NCBI GenBank assembly: GCA_934444765.1
Contig: CAKSDC010000002.1
Span: 62,001 to 126,000 of the forward strand
Source of the DNA: an uncultured Oscillospiraceae bacterium
GTDB taxonomy: Bacteria; Bacillota; Clostridia; Oscillospirales; Ruminococcaceae
Reading direction: 5' to 3'
DNA length: 64,000 nt
Under the pieces are notes generated by a model. It ran no database searches. It saw only the letters and a program-made list of their open reading frames with translations, and had not been told where the DNA came from. Both the position numbers and the translations under genes were made by a program. Shown here one piece after another: positions 14,749 through 22,517 of the stretch (position 1 is its first letter; each line of letters begins with the position of its first letter).

Positions 14749-17631
14749 ATGGAAAAGACTTTTAAAAAGAGTACCTCTAAAGCATTAGCTTTAGGTTGTG
14801 CTTTATTAGTAGCAAGCACTTCTGCATACGGTCTAATTCAGACTAACGATATGGAAGTATCTGCTGAAACAGACTTTAACTTAGCCAAGGCATTACAATA
14901 CTCTATGTACTTCTACGATGCTAATATGTGTGGTACTGAGGTTGGCGAAAATAGTGCTTTAACTTGGCGTGATGACTGTCACACCGACGATGCTAAAGTA
15001 TCTACTTCTTATGGTACTTTAGACCTATCAGGTGGTTATCACGATGCAGGCGACCACGTTAAGTTTGGTCTTCCACAAGCATATTCAGCTTCTATATTAG
15101 GTTGGGGCTACTATGAATTTAAGGACGCTTATACTTCTACTGGTCAAGACGGACACCTAAAGACTATATCTACATACTTTGCGGACTACTTTAAAAAGTG
15201 TACCGTACTCGATAGTAGCGGAAACGTTACTTCTTTCTGTTACCAAGTAGGTGACGGCGACCAAGACCACGCTGAATGGTGTGCTCCAGAAGACCAAAAG
15301 GGTTCAAGACCTGTATACTTTGCTACTTCAAGCAATCCGGCTACTGATATAGTATCTAATACTGTAGGTGCTTTAGCATTCCACTATAAGAACTTTGGCG
15401 ATAAGGAGTCTTTAGACTACGCTAAGGCATTATACAACTTTGCTAAAAAGAACTCTAAGCAAGTAGCCTCCGAAGGTATAGGTTCATTCTATCAAAGCGA
15501 TAGCTACATAGACGACTTAATGTGGGCAGCAGCTTCACTATATGTAGCTACTGGAGATACTTCTTACGTATCCGACGCTAATACATTCCTTAACGACTGT
15601 GGCGACGCTTACAAGTTCTGTAGTGACTGGCCTCTATGTTGGGGTAATATGTGGCCTGCAGTAAACCTAATATTCGGTCAACTAAGTAGTGGTATTAGTA
15701 ACGCACAACACCCAGATTGGGGTTCTTTAAACCCTCAAATGATGGAGCAAGTAGCTAAAACTTTAGACGGCTTCCAATCTAAGACTACACTCGATAATAC
15801 TTATGTATGCTTTGATAACTGGGGTAGTGCAAGATACAATACCGCTATGCAGTTAGTAGGTTTAGTATACGATAAGTACAACAAGACTTCTAAATACACT
15901 TCTTGGGCAGAAAAGCAAATGAACTATCTAATGGGTAGCAATCCTAAGAAGTTATGCTATATGACAGGCTTTTCTGATAATTCGGTAACTAATCCACACC
16001 ACCGTGCAGCAAGTGGACTAAGTACATTCCCTACTGAAAATGCTACTATCACTATGGGACACACTCTTATAGGTGCATTAGTTGGTGGTCCTATGCAAGA
16101 CGGTTCTTACTCCGACCAAATCAGCCTATACAAGTATACAGAAGTAGCTCTTGACTACAACGCAGGCTTTGTAGGTGCTTTAGCAGGTCTATATTCCAAT
16201 AAGAGTTCAGGTTCTATAGATAGCTCTATCGAAGGTGTAAAGGGTTCTTCTTCAGATACTACTACTACGACCACTACTACTACTTCTACTACCGAAGATA
16301 CTTCCGATACTTCTAACACTTCCGAAAGTACTACTTCCGTTTCGGATAGTGATACTTCTAATAGTGACGATACTACAGTAACTACTGCTCCTGTTCAAAC
16401 TGGCGAAACTGAAGTATCTACCAACGTTAATAAAGAAGTAACCAGTGGAGAGACTTTTAACGTTCCTTTAAATACCATTATGAAGAGTGGCGATAAAGTA
16501 TCTTCTATCTCTATAGGTCTAATAACTGCCCCTGGTAATGAAAAGATAGGTAACGTTTCTGGCGATATCAACATAGACGGTATAAACGGCAAGGTTACTG
16601 GCAACATAAACGAAACCTTTAACAGTTCCACAGGTACTATAAACATTAGTATTCCAAGTGATGCTACTTTAGACGCTAACGGAAATCTTACTATGAACCT
16701 ATGGTGGATTGAAAGCGGTTCTGTTACGGTTACAGACGTTAAAGCTACTATCTTAAAAGACGGCGACAACACTACAGTTACTACCGTTCCAACTGATAAC
16801 ACTACTACTACAAAAGAAGAACTCACTACAGTAACTACAGTTCCTACCGATTACACTACTACTTCCGTTACTACTACGTCTGTAGTAGACAAGGACGCTG
16901 AACTATCTAAGGATAGCGACGGTAATACAGTAATCAAGGTTGGCGACGCTACTTCAGTTACTATAGACTTACAGTCTAAATCCAACGCACAAGCTAACGG
17001 TGCTATAGGCTATTGGGATAACGACAAGGAAGAATGGATTGAACTACCTTGGGAGGCTTCTTTCGATAGCAACGGTAAGGCTACTATTAAGGTATCTAAC
17101 ATTCCAGAAAAGATTCAAGAAGTACAGTTCCAAAAGTATTGGGCTCAAACTTTCGACCAAGACGGCAACGGTACTGACGTAGACGTAACTGTAGATAAGG
17201 CTCACGTTTCTACAATACTAACCGAAACTACTGTTACTACAGTAAGTACTCCTACACCTACTACTGCATCTTCTACGACTACTACTAAGGTTACTACAGG
17301 AACTTCAAACTCTTCAACTTCTACTACTAAGAGTACTACAGCTACTACTAAGGCTACTACTACTACAAGTGCTACATCTAATACTAATGGTACTACGGTT
17401 ACTACTACTACTTCACAACAACCAAGTAGCGACGTTCTATTAGGTGACGCTAACGTAGACGGTAAAGTTACTACTGCTGACTTACTAATCTTAAAGAAAC
17501 ACCTATTAGGTACTTCCGAACTATCCGCTCAAGGAAAACTTAATGCCGATACTAACAAGGACGGAAAAGTTTCTACTGCTGATTTATTAGTACTTAAAAA
17601 GTATCTACTTGGTACTATTAGCAACTTCTAA
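14749..17631 (+). CDS. Secreted GH9 endoglucanase with two beta modules and a C-terminal dockerin
   Basis: It cleaves cellulose or related glucans outside the cell. The signal peptide ends near residue 39 (VSA-ET). The GH9 domain is at about 42-480, with DAGDH (99-103), NPHHRAASG, and the acid glutamate in TEVALDYNAGF (about 465). A Thr-rich linker is followed by a beta module at about 555-677, another linker, and a second module at about 715-825 with GYWDNDKEEW. The latter resembles the first module of the protein at 22518. A long Thr linker leads to a dockerin (about 897-960) with two F-hand repeats, DANVDGKVTTADLLILKKHL and DTNKDGKVSTADLLVLKKYL. AAGGAGA precedes the ATG. The two modules may be carbohydrate-binding; their family is not recognised. 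Confidence 0.94.
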   Translation: MEKTFKKSTSKALALGCALLVASTSAYGLIQTNDMEVSAETDFNLAKALQYSMYFYDANMCGTEVGENSALTWRDDCHTDDAKVSTSYGTLDLSGGYHDAGDHVKFGLPQAYSASILGWGYYEFKDAYTSTGQDGHLKTISTYFADYFKKCTVLDSSGNVTSFCYQVGDGDQDHAEWCAPEDQKGSRPVYFATSSNPATDIVSNTVGALAFHYKNFGDKESLDYAKALYNFAKKNSKQVASEGIGSFYQSDSYIDDLMWAAASLYVATGDTSYVSDANTFLNDCGDAYKFCSDWPLCWGNMWPAVNLIFGQLSSGISNAQHPDWGSLNPQMMEQVAKTLDGFQSKTTLDNTYVCFDNWGSARYNTAMQLVGLVYDKYNKTSKYTSWAEKQMNYLMGSNPKKLCYMTGFSDNSVTNPHHRAASGLSTFPTENATITMGHTLIGALVGGPMQDGSYSDQISLYKYTEVALDYNAGFVGALAGLYSNKSSGSIDSSIEGVKGSSSDTTTTTTTTTSTTEDTSDTSNTSESTTSVSDSDTSNSDDTTVTTAPVQTGETEVSTNVNKEVTSGETFNVPLNTIMKSGDKVSSISIGLITAPGNEKIGNVSGDINIDGINGKVTGNINETFNSSTGTINISIPSDATLDANGNLTMNLWWIESGSVTVTDVKATILKDGDNTTVTTVPTDNTTTTKEELTTVTTVPTDYTTTSVTTTSVVDKDAELSKDSDGNTVIKVGDATSVTIDLQSKSNAQANGAIGYWDNDKEEWIELPWEASFDSNGKATIKVSNIPEKIQEVQFQKYWAQTFDQDGNGTDVDVTVDKAHVSTILTETTVTTVSTPTPTTASSTTTTKVTTGTSNSSTSTTKSTTATTKATTTTSATSNTNGTTVTTTTSQQPSSDVLLGDANVDGKVTTADLLILKKHLLGTSELSAQGKLNADTNKDGKVSTADLLVLKKYLLGTISNF

Positions 17632-17659
17632 TACAGTTTACAAGAGTAATCTATAGTTA

Positions 17660-17691
17660 TAGCCACCTTATCATTAAGGTGGCTATTTTTT
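17660..17691 (+). terminator. Terminator of the GH9 gene
   Basis: TAGCCACCTTA / TAAGGTGGCTA (11 bp, loop TCAT) followed by TTTTTT. Confidence 0.93.
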
Positions 17692-17700
17692 ATCGATAAT

Positions 17701-17752
17701 ACATAACAAGAACGTATCTATTATATGGGATTTAGATACGCTCTTGTTATGT
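17701..17752 (-). terminator. Long hairpin between convergent dockerin genes
   Basis: Arms of 20 bases (17701-17720 and 17733-17752) match except for one position, which is G-U in the minus-strand RNA and A-C in the plus-strand RNA. It is therefore shaped for the transcript of the minus-strand DUF4353 gene, probably as terminator or 3' end protector. The bases TATGGGATTT in its loop recur at 17778-17787. Confidence 0.5.
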
Positions 17753-17830
17753 TTTCGATTATGGTTATGTTTATAATATGGGATTTTAAACTTACTAAAT
17801 TAACTATAGATACTATTAGTATCTAACATA

Positions 17831-17900
17831 GTGTAGACTAAAAAAAATCTAAAAAAGTCTACACCACGTTACATACCAGAACGACTATATAAGCCGTTCT
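17831..17900 (-). repeat. Two further small inverted repeats 3' of the DUF4353 gene
   Basis: GTGTAGACT / AGTCTACAC (17831-17864) encloses an A-rich (plus) or T-rich (minus) loop. AGAACG / CGTTCT (17878-17900) follows. They lie in the 313-bp convergent gap between two dockerin genes and are probably 3' processing or termination signals of the minus-strand gene. Confidence 0.45.
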
Positions 17901-17944
17901 AATATGCATCTATAAGTGTGTTATAAAGAGAAGACTGTATAGTA

Positions 17945-20236
17945 TTACCACCACATTCCGCCACCACCGGAACTACTTGAAGTTACTTCTGTACCCTGTT
18001 CAAATACTGTACCACCTGTAGAGTATATACCACTAAATACTTCTGTACCACCAGTAGCAGAACCGTTTACATATAGTGTAGAACCACTTGGGCCAGCATA
18101 GAATATTCCTAAGTTTCCACTTACTACTTGATAGTCATGGAAGTAAGATAGTACTTCTGAACCGTTAGTAGCTAATACACTACTTATAGTACCTACGTTA
18201 GAATTTAATATTGCAGTAGTACTATCGTCTGTAGTGTAACTACCGTCGATATCTGTCCACATATCACCACTTGCACCTAAAGCTATTAAAGTAGCTCCGT
18301 TATTGATGTATATTTGACCACCACGGTCGGAAGCATCTACGGCTGAATCGCCACCACTTCTTTCACGGCATAGTAGAGTAGTACCACCGTTAAAGTATAT
18401 CATACCATTAGAGTCTATAACGTCTCCAGAGGCTACTATATATATCGAACCGTCATTGACAGTAACAGTCTTACTACCTGAAGTATCGTCTGTACCGCCT
18501 GCATTGATACCGTCATCGCCAGCAGTTACTTTAATAATACCACCATTGATTTCTACGTTGGTCTTAGATTCTATACCTTCATCGGAAGCGTCTACAGTAA
18601 TAGTACCGTCATTGATAGTTAAAGCACCATATATTCTAAAACCCTTACCAGCACTGGAGTTTAGCTCTAAAGTACCACCATTTACTTCGCAAGTACCGTT
18701 TGAGTATAAGTCAGAAGTCTTAATACAGTTATCTGTAGAGTTAATAACTATATTACCGTCTTGAATAGTTATGCTATTACCAGCCTTCATACCCTTAGCA
18801 GTATTGCCTTCGTCATCGGTATAGGAACTATTATCGTTATTGCTACCAGGACCGAATATTCCGCCACCGCCGTTAGGACCACCACCAGGACCATTGTTGT
18901 TATTACTCTGTGTGATAGGAGCGGTAGTAGTAATATTGATATCGCCACCGTTTACGGTTAGATTTCTTTCCGCTTGAATACCGTCACTATAAGAAGTTAC
19001 GTTGATAGTACCACCGTTGATAGTAACATAACCTTTAGTTTCGTCGCCGTCTTCGTTGGACTTAATACCGTCACCATTAGCACTAACTACGGTTACAGAT
19101 AGAGTACTATAGTCACCGTTACCACCGTTAGCTACTAAGTCGTCAGGGTCGCCAATTCTAACAGAGTCTTTACCCTTAATACCGTCATCTTGAGCGTTTA
19201 CTACTAAAGTACCATTCCAGATTTTGATATCGTTCTTACATACTATACCTTCTGCACAGTTACCGTTTACTGTAAGAGTGCCTTTACCCTTGAACTTGAT
19301 GTCATCACGAGCATATATAGCACCTACTTCGCCATTGTAGTTAGTATAGCTTGTGCCGTCGGAGATTACGTTATCAGTACCCTTTTTAGCAGATATCTGA
19401 CATTCACCGCCTACGTTCTCTACGTATATTGGGGAGTTATCATTGCAAGTTAAGGTTAATCCTTGTAATGATAGAGTTACGTCGTCTTCTGTGTAAGTAT
19501 CGTCCATGTTTACTACTATTTGACCTTCTCCAGAACCTTCAAACTCAAAGTCTAAAGCCTTGCCGTCACTATCAAGAACTAAACCACTGATAGTTACTAT
19601 GTTGTTATCATAGTCTACCATAGCACTATCTTTAACTTCTTCTAAGTCGCCACTTTCATTGTAAGCATAAGCAGTTACACCGTTTTCAGAGAATACAAAG
19701 TGTGTAGCGTCGGTAGTTTCGGACTTTGGAGCGTCTGTAGTATCGTCGGTATCGTCCTTATCGGTAGTAGTAGTAGTAGTAGTTTCGGAACTGCTACCAC
19801 CATATAGAATAGTATTCTTTAATAGAATAGCATCTACTACAGTTACCGATTGGTCATGGTTCATATCAGCATTGTATAGACCTTGACCAGTTAGTTCATC
19901 TATACCGATTATGTGTTTTTTAAGCATTAGTAAGTCTATAGTAGATACGTTACCGTCAAGGTTTATGTCACCCTCAGAACCGTTTTCATTTGGAATAGGT
20001 GGAGTAGTTTGGTCGGTATCGGTTTCCCAAGGAGCAGTAGGACGGGTAAAACTTGTATCCTGAGTATCTTCGGTATCATCAGTATCCGAAGTTACAACGG
20101 TAGTAGTGGTAGTTTCGGTATCTTCGCCCCAGTCCCAGCCACCAAAAGCGGAGACGTTCATACCCATACTCATAGCCACTACGAAGCACATAGCGGTTAC
20201 ACCACTAATCATCTTTTTAAAGTTATTAGATTTCAA
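17945..20236 (-). CDS. Secreted dockerin protein with DUF4353 beta-helix carbohydrate-binding domain
   Basis: 763 residues. The signal peptide (FKKMISGVTAMCFVVAMSMG) ends near NVSA. A Thr/Asp-rich stretch precedes a dockerin placed near the N-terminus (about 86-150), with DINLDGNVSTIDLLMLKKH and a second, weaker repeat DMNHDQSVTVVDAILLK. The rest (about 185-745) is a right-handed beta-helix-like DUF4353 region with repeated VNGG, DDGIKGKD and SSDGIQAE-type turns, interrupted by an Asn/Gly-rich loop. It ends GGGGMWW. Relatives such as Cthe_2159 bind cellulose and pectin, so binding is more likely than catalysis. The start is TTG at 20236 with AAGGGAG eight bases before it; the GTG at 20245 overlaps the ribosome site. 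Confidence 0.88.
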   Translation of the reverse strand: MKSNNFKKMISGVTAMCFVVAMSMGMNVSAFGGWDWGEDTETTTTTVVTSDTDDTEDTQDTSFTRPTAPWETDTDQTTPPIPNENGSEGDINLDGNVSTIDLLMLKKHIIGIDELTGQGLYNADMNHDQSVTVVDAILLKNTILYGGSSSETTTTTTTDKDDTDDTTDAPKSETTDATHFVFSENGVTAYAYNESGDLEEVKDSAMVDYDNNIVTISGLVLDSDGKALDFEFEGSGEGQIVVNMDDTYTEDDVTLSLQGLTLTCNDNSPIYVENVGGECQISAKKGTDNVISDGTSYTNYNGEVGAIYARDDIKFKGKGTLTVNGNCAEGIVCKNDIKIWNGTLVVNAQDDGIKGKDSVRIGDPDDLVANGGNGDYSTLSVTVVSANGDGIKSNEDGDETKGYVTINGGTINVTSYSDGIQAERNLTVNGGDINITTTAPITQSNNNNGPGGGPNGGGGIFGPGSNNDNSSYTDDEGNTAKGMKAGNSITIQDGNIVINSTDNCIKTSDLYSNGTCEVNGGTLELNSSAGKGFRIYGALTINDGTITVDASDEGIESKTNVEINGGIIKVTAGDDGINAGGTDDTSGSKTVTVNDGSIYIVASGDVIDSNGMIYFNGGTTLLCRERSGGDSAVDASDRGGQIYINNGATLIALGASGDMWTDIDGSYTTDDSTTAILNSNVGTISSVLATNGSEVLSYFHDYQVVSGNLGIFYAGPSGSTLYVNGSATGGTEVFSGIYSTGGTVFEQGTEVTSSSSGGGGMWW

Positions 20237-20453
20237 AATATACACTCCCTTTTTATATTATAAAAATGTGTTCTATATACGATTATAGAGTATTTGTATC
20301 TTTATTATGTATATAATTATAGTTTAAGTTCCTTAAAATAGTCTTAAATGTTATTAATATTTGGAGAATTTTTTGTGACATCTGCTAATGTGCCTAATAT
20401 TATTAACTATTAGTAGCATATAGTTTGAATATCCTAAAAATTTAATATACCTC

Positions 20454-20482
20454 TTGAAATTTTTAAAATAGTATGTTAGAAT
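20454..20482 (+). promoter_or_regulatory. Promoter of a terminated leader upstream of the AraC-type regulator
   Basis: TTGAAA, 17 bases, TAGAAT. The predicted start is near 20489, about 20 bases before the terminator at 20508. Confidence 0.6.
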
Positions 20483-20507
20483 ATTATTAACTTAAGATAT
20501 ACTCAAA

Positions 20508-20562
20508 GGCGAGAAGTACAGTCTATACTGTGTAGACTATATACTCGCCTTTTTTATTTTTT
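20508..20562 (+). terminator. Terminator-like attenuator upstream of the AraC-type regulator
   Basis: GGCGAG / CTCGCC with an inner AGTCTA / TAGACT stem is followed by TTTTTTATTTTTT. It lies between the promoter at 20454 and the gene at 20618. It either attenuates the gene or ends a roughly 70-nt RNA. In the rest of the 380-bp gap (20237-20453) I see no convincing element. Confidence 0.8.
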
Positions 20563-20617
20563 ATATTCCAGTTTTTAACATTTAATATTTAGTGAATATT
20601 CGAGAGGAGTTTTTATT

Positions 20618-21400
20618 ATGTACAAGGTGTTAATAGTAGAAGATGATATTAATATGCGTTTTACGTACTCTAAAATGAAGGCTTGGAAAGAGTGCAACTT
20701 TGAAGTATCTAAAATATTAGAAGACTGCAAAAAGACTGTAGAAGTTCTACAAGCAGACCATTACGATATGGTGTTTATAGGAAGTGGTATCTCTGCTATT
20801 AATAGTTTAACACTATTAAATCAGCTTAAAGACTGCAACATTACTATTCCTATGATAATATGTGCTGACTATAATCAAATTACCTACGTATACAAAGACT
20901 TAAACCTTGAAGATATTGAGTTCATAGAAGAACCTATAACTGAACAAAAAATACTATCTGTATTAGAAGATATTAAGTGCAAAATAGCTAAGTATAGATA
21001 TTCGGTATCCAATAAAGAGTTCCTACGTACCGCTATAGAACGCTGTAATGCTAATATCAACGATGACTTTACTAATTCAGTATGCGAATACATACTCGAT
21101 AGACTAAACGAAACTATTACTCTATCCGATGTGGCTTATAACTACTCTATGAACCGTGAAGACTTTAACGCTAAGTTTAAAGAAAGTTCTGGTGTAATCT
21201 TTAGTGTATTCTTACACACCGTAAAGATGGAATACGCTAAAAAACTTATCGAAAATAGCAATCTTAAAAACTATGAAGTAGCCGATATGTTAGGATATTC
21301 CACTCCTGACTACTTTACTAAGATATTTAAAGAGTGTACTGGTACTACTCCAACAAGTTTTAGAAAGCGTTGCAGACAGTCTAAGCTACTATCGGCATAA
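20618..21400 (+). CDS. AraC-family response regulator with degenerate receiver domain
   Basis: 260 residues: an N-terminal receiver-like domain (about 1-120) and a C-terminal AraC/XylS domain (about 155-255) with two helix-turn-helix units, ITLSDVAYNYSMNREDFNAKF and a second with YEVADMLGYSTPDYFTKIFK. The acidic pocket VEDD is kept. The phospho-acceptor aspartate is replaced: YDMVFI is followed by Gly55 rather than Asp. The conserved Lys before Pro is Glu (FIEEPI), so control by phosphorylation is unlikely. No histidine kinase is adjacent. Its position among three dockerin genes makes it a candidate regulator of fibre degradation. GAGAGGAG precedes the ATG. Confidence 0.85.
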   Translation: MYKVLIVEDDINMRFTYSKMKAWKECNFEVSKILEDCKKTVEVLQADHYDMVFIGSGISAINSLTLLNQLKDCNITIPMIICADYNQITYVYKDLNLEDIEFIEEPITEQKILSVLEDIKCKIAKYRYSVSNKEFLRTAIERCNANINDDFTNSVCEYILDRLNETITLSDVAYNYSMNREDFNAKFKESSGVIFSVFLHTVKMEYAKKLIENSNLKNYEVADMLGYSTPDYFTKIFKECTGTTPTSFRKRCRQSKLLSA

Positions 21401-21450
21401 AGATAAACTTATACTTATACTCTCCATTCAATAGTATATATATTACTAAA

Positions 21451-21488
21451 AAAATTGAGAATGACTATTTAGCCATTCTCAAATTTTT
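21451..21488. terminator. Bidirectional terminator
   Basis: TTGAGAATG / CATTCTCAA with A-tract on one side and TTTTT on the other. It serves the regulator (+) and the coiled-coil gene (-). Confidence 0.85.
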
Positions 21489-21489
21489 A

Positions 21490-22164
21490 TTATCTATCTT
21501 GTTTAAGCGACTTAATATCTTCTTTAAGAGCCTTAATGGTATTAGCTTGGTCTATTATGTACTTAGCCACCATTTTGATATTCTTATTGTCTTCATCTAT
21601 TATGTAAGATACGCTTTCAATCTTTTTGGTAAGTTCTTCAATCTTTTCATCTTTAAGTTTAACTTCCTCTTTAAGAGCGGAAATTTCGTCTGCATTGTTG
21701 TTACTCTTACTGTTAGTAACTTCAAAGTACGATACTTTTAAAGAAAGATTTTTAATTACCTCGTCCAAATCGTTAATACGTTCCATAACCGCATCGTTAG
21801 AGGTTTCGCTACTGCTACTATTAGAAGTATCGTCTAACATACTAACGGTCTTCTTTAAAGATTTAAGGTCTATTTTAATAGTTTGAATTTCTTCTTGAAT
21901 TACTTCTGAGGCATCTTCGGAAATAGAACCCTTTTCAATAGTTGGCATAGTAGAGACCGTTTCCAACTTATCTACACGTTTTTCTATATCCTTAACGGTT
22001 TCGATTAACACGTTTTCCAAATAAGAGGAAGTCTTTTCTAACCTTGAAAGTCTACTTGAAAAAGCATTTACGGCATCTAAAGCCTCCAGTCTTTGGTAGA
22101 TATCATCTAACTTATTGTAGATGTCGTCTATATCTTCATCATTATCTTTAGTAAACCAACCCAT
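21490..22164 (-). CDS. Coiled-coil protein of unknown function
   Basis: A 224-residue acidic, lysine/glutamate-rich protein that is almost entirely coiled coil. Heptads run through DDIYNKLDDIYQRLEALD, a central Ser/Asn-rich hinge (TSNSSSSETSNDA, about 135) and KEEVKLKDEKIEELTKKIES. It starts MGWFTKDNDEDIDD. A longer in-frame form from a GTG at 22206 adds a hydrophobic stretch but lacks a ribosome site. I do not recognise a family. It lies within the dockerin gene cluster and has its own strong promoter, so it may be constitutively expressed. Cytoplasmic location is inferred from the lack of a signal peptide in the shorter form. Confidence 0.65.
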   Translation of the reverse strand: MGWFTKDNDEDIDDIYNKLDDIYQRLEALDAVNAFSSRLSRLEKTSSYLENVLIETVKDIEKRVDKLETVSTMPTIEKGSISEDASEVIQEEIQTIKIDLKSLKKTVSMLDDTSNSSSSETSNDAVMERINDLDEVIKNLSLKVSYFEVTNSKSNNNADEISALKEEVKLKDEKIEELTKKIESVSYIIDEDNKNIKMVAKYIIDQANTIKALKEDIKSLKQDR

Positions 22165-22228
22165 TACGTAACACACCAACCTTAAAAAAATATACTTACA
22201 CGCCACAAAAAAGCAACTATATTAATAG

Positions 22229-22257
22229 ATTATATCATAATAATAGTACTTTGTCAA
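22229..22257 (-). promoter_or_regulatory. Promoter of the coiled-coil gene
   Basis: TTGACA, 17 bases, TATAAT on the minus strand: a perfect consensus. In the remaining gap (to 22517) a TATAAT at 22418-22423 with a poor -35 may serve the plus-strand gene. Confidence 0.9.
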
Positions 22258-22517
22258 TCGTTTTGTTGAATAGTCGTACTATTAAATATATGTTGTCTAT
22301 GTTCACCTATAAAAGCGTTCTTTTTTAGGCAAATTGCATAATTTTTGTAACAAAAATTTGTACATATATTTAGTGGATTGTTCACAAAAAATTCAAGAAT
22401 ATCTAAAAGATTTGAGCTATAATTATTAGTATTAATATAGTATCATAATAAATATGATATAAGTTCGAATATTAAACTTTATTTATCTATTTATTTAAAG
22501 AAAGGATTGGTTATATT

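Noticed and set aside
16255..16300. ACT-rich repeat tracts in dockerin genes as a DNA repeat array
   Set aside because: They are in-frame threonine linker codons, not an independent repeat element; the same applies at 24730-24890.
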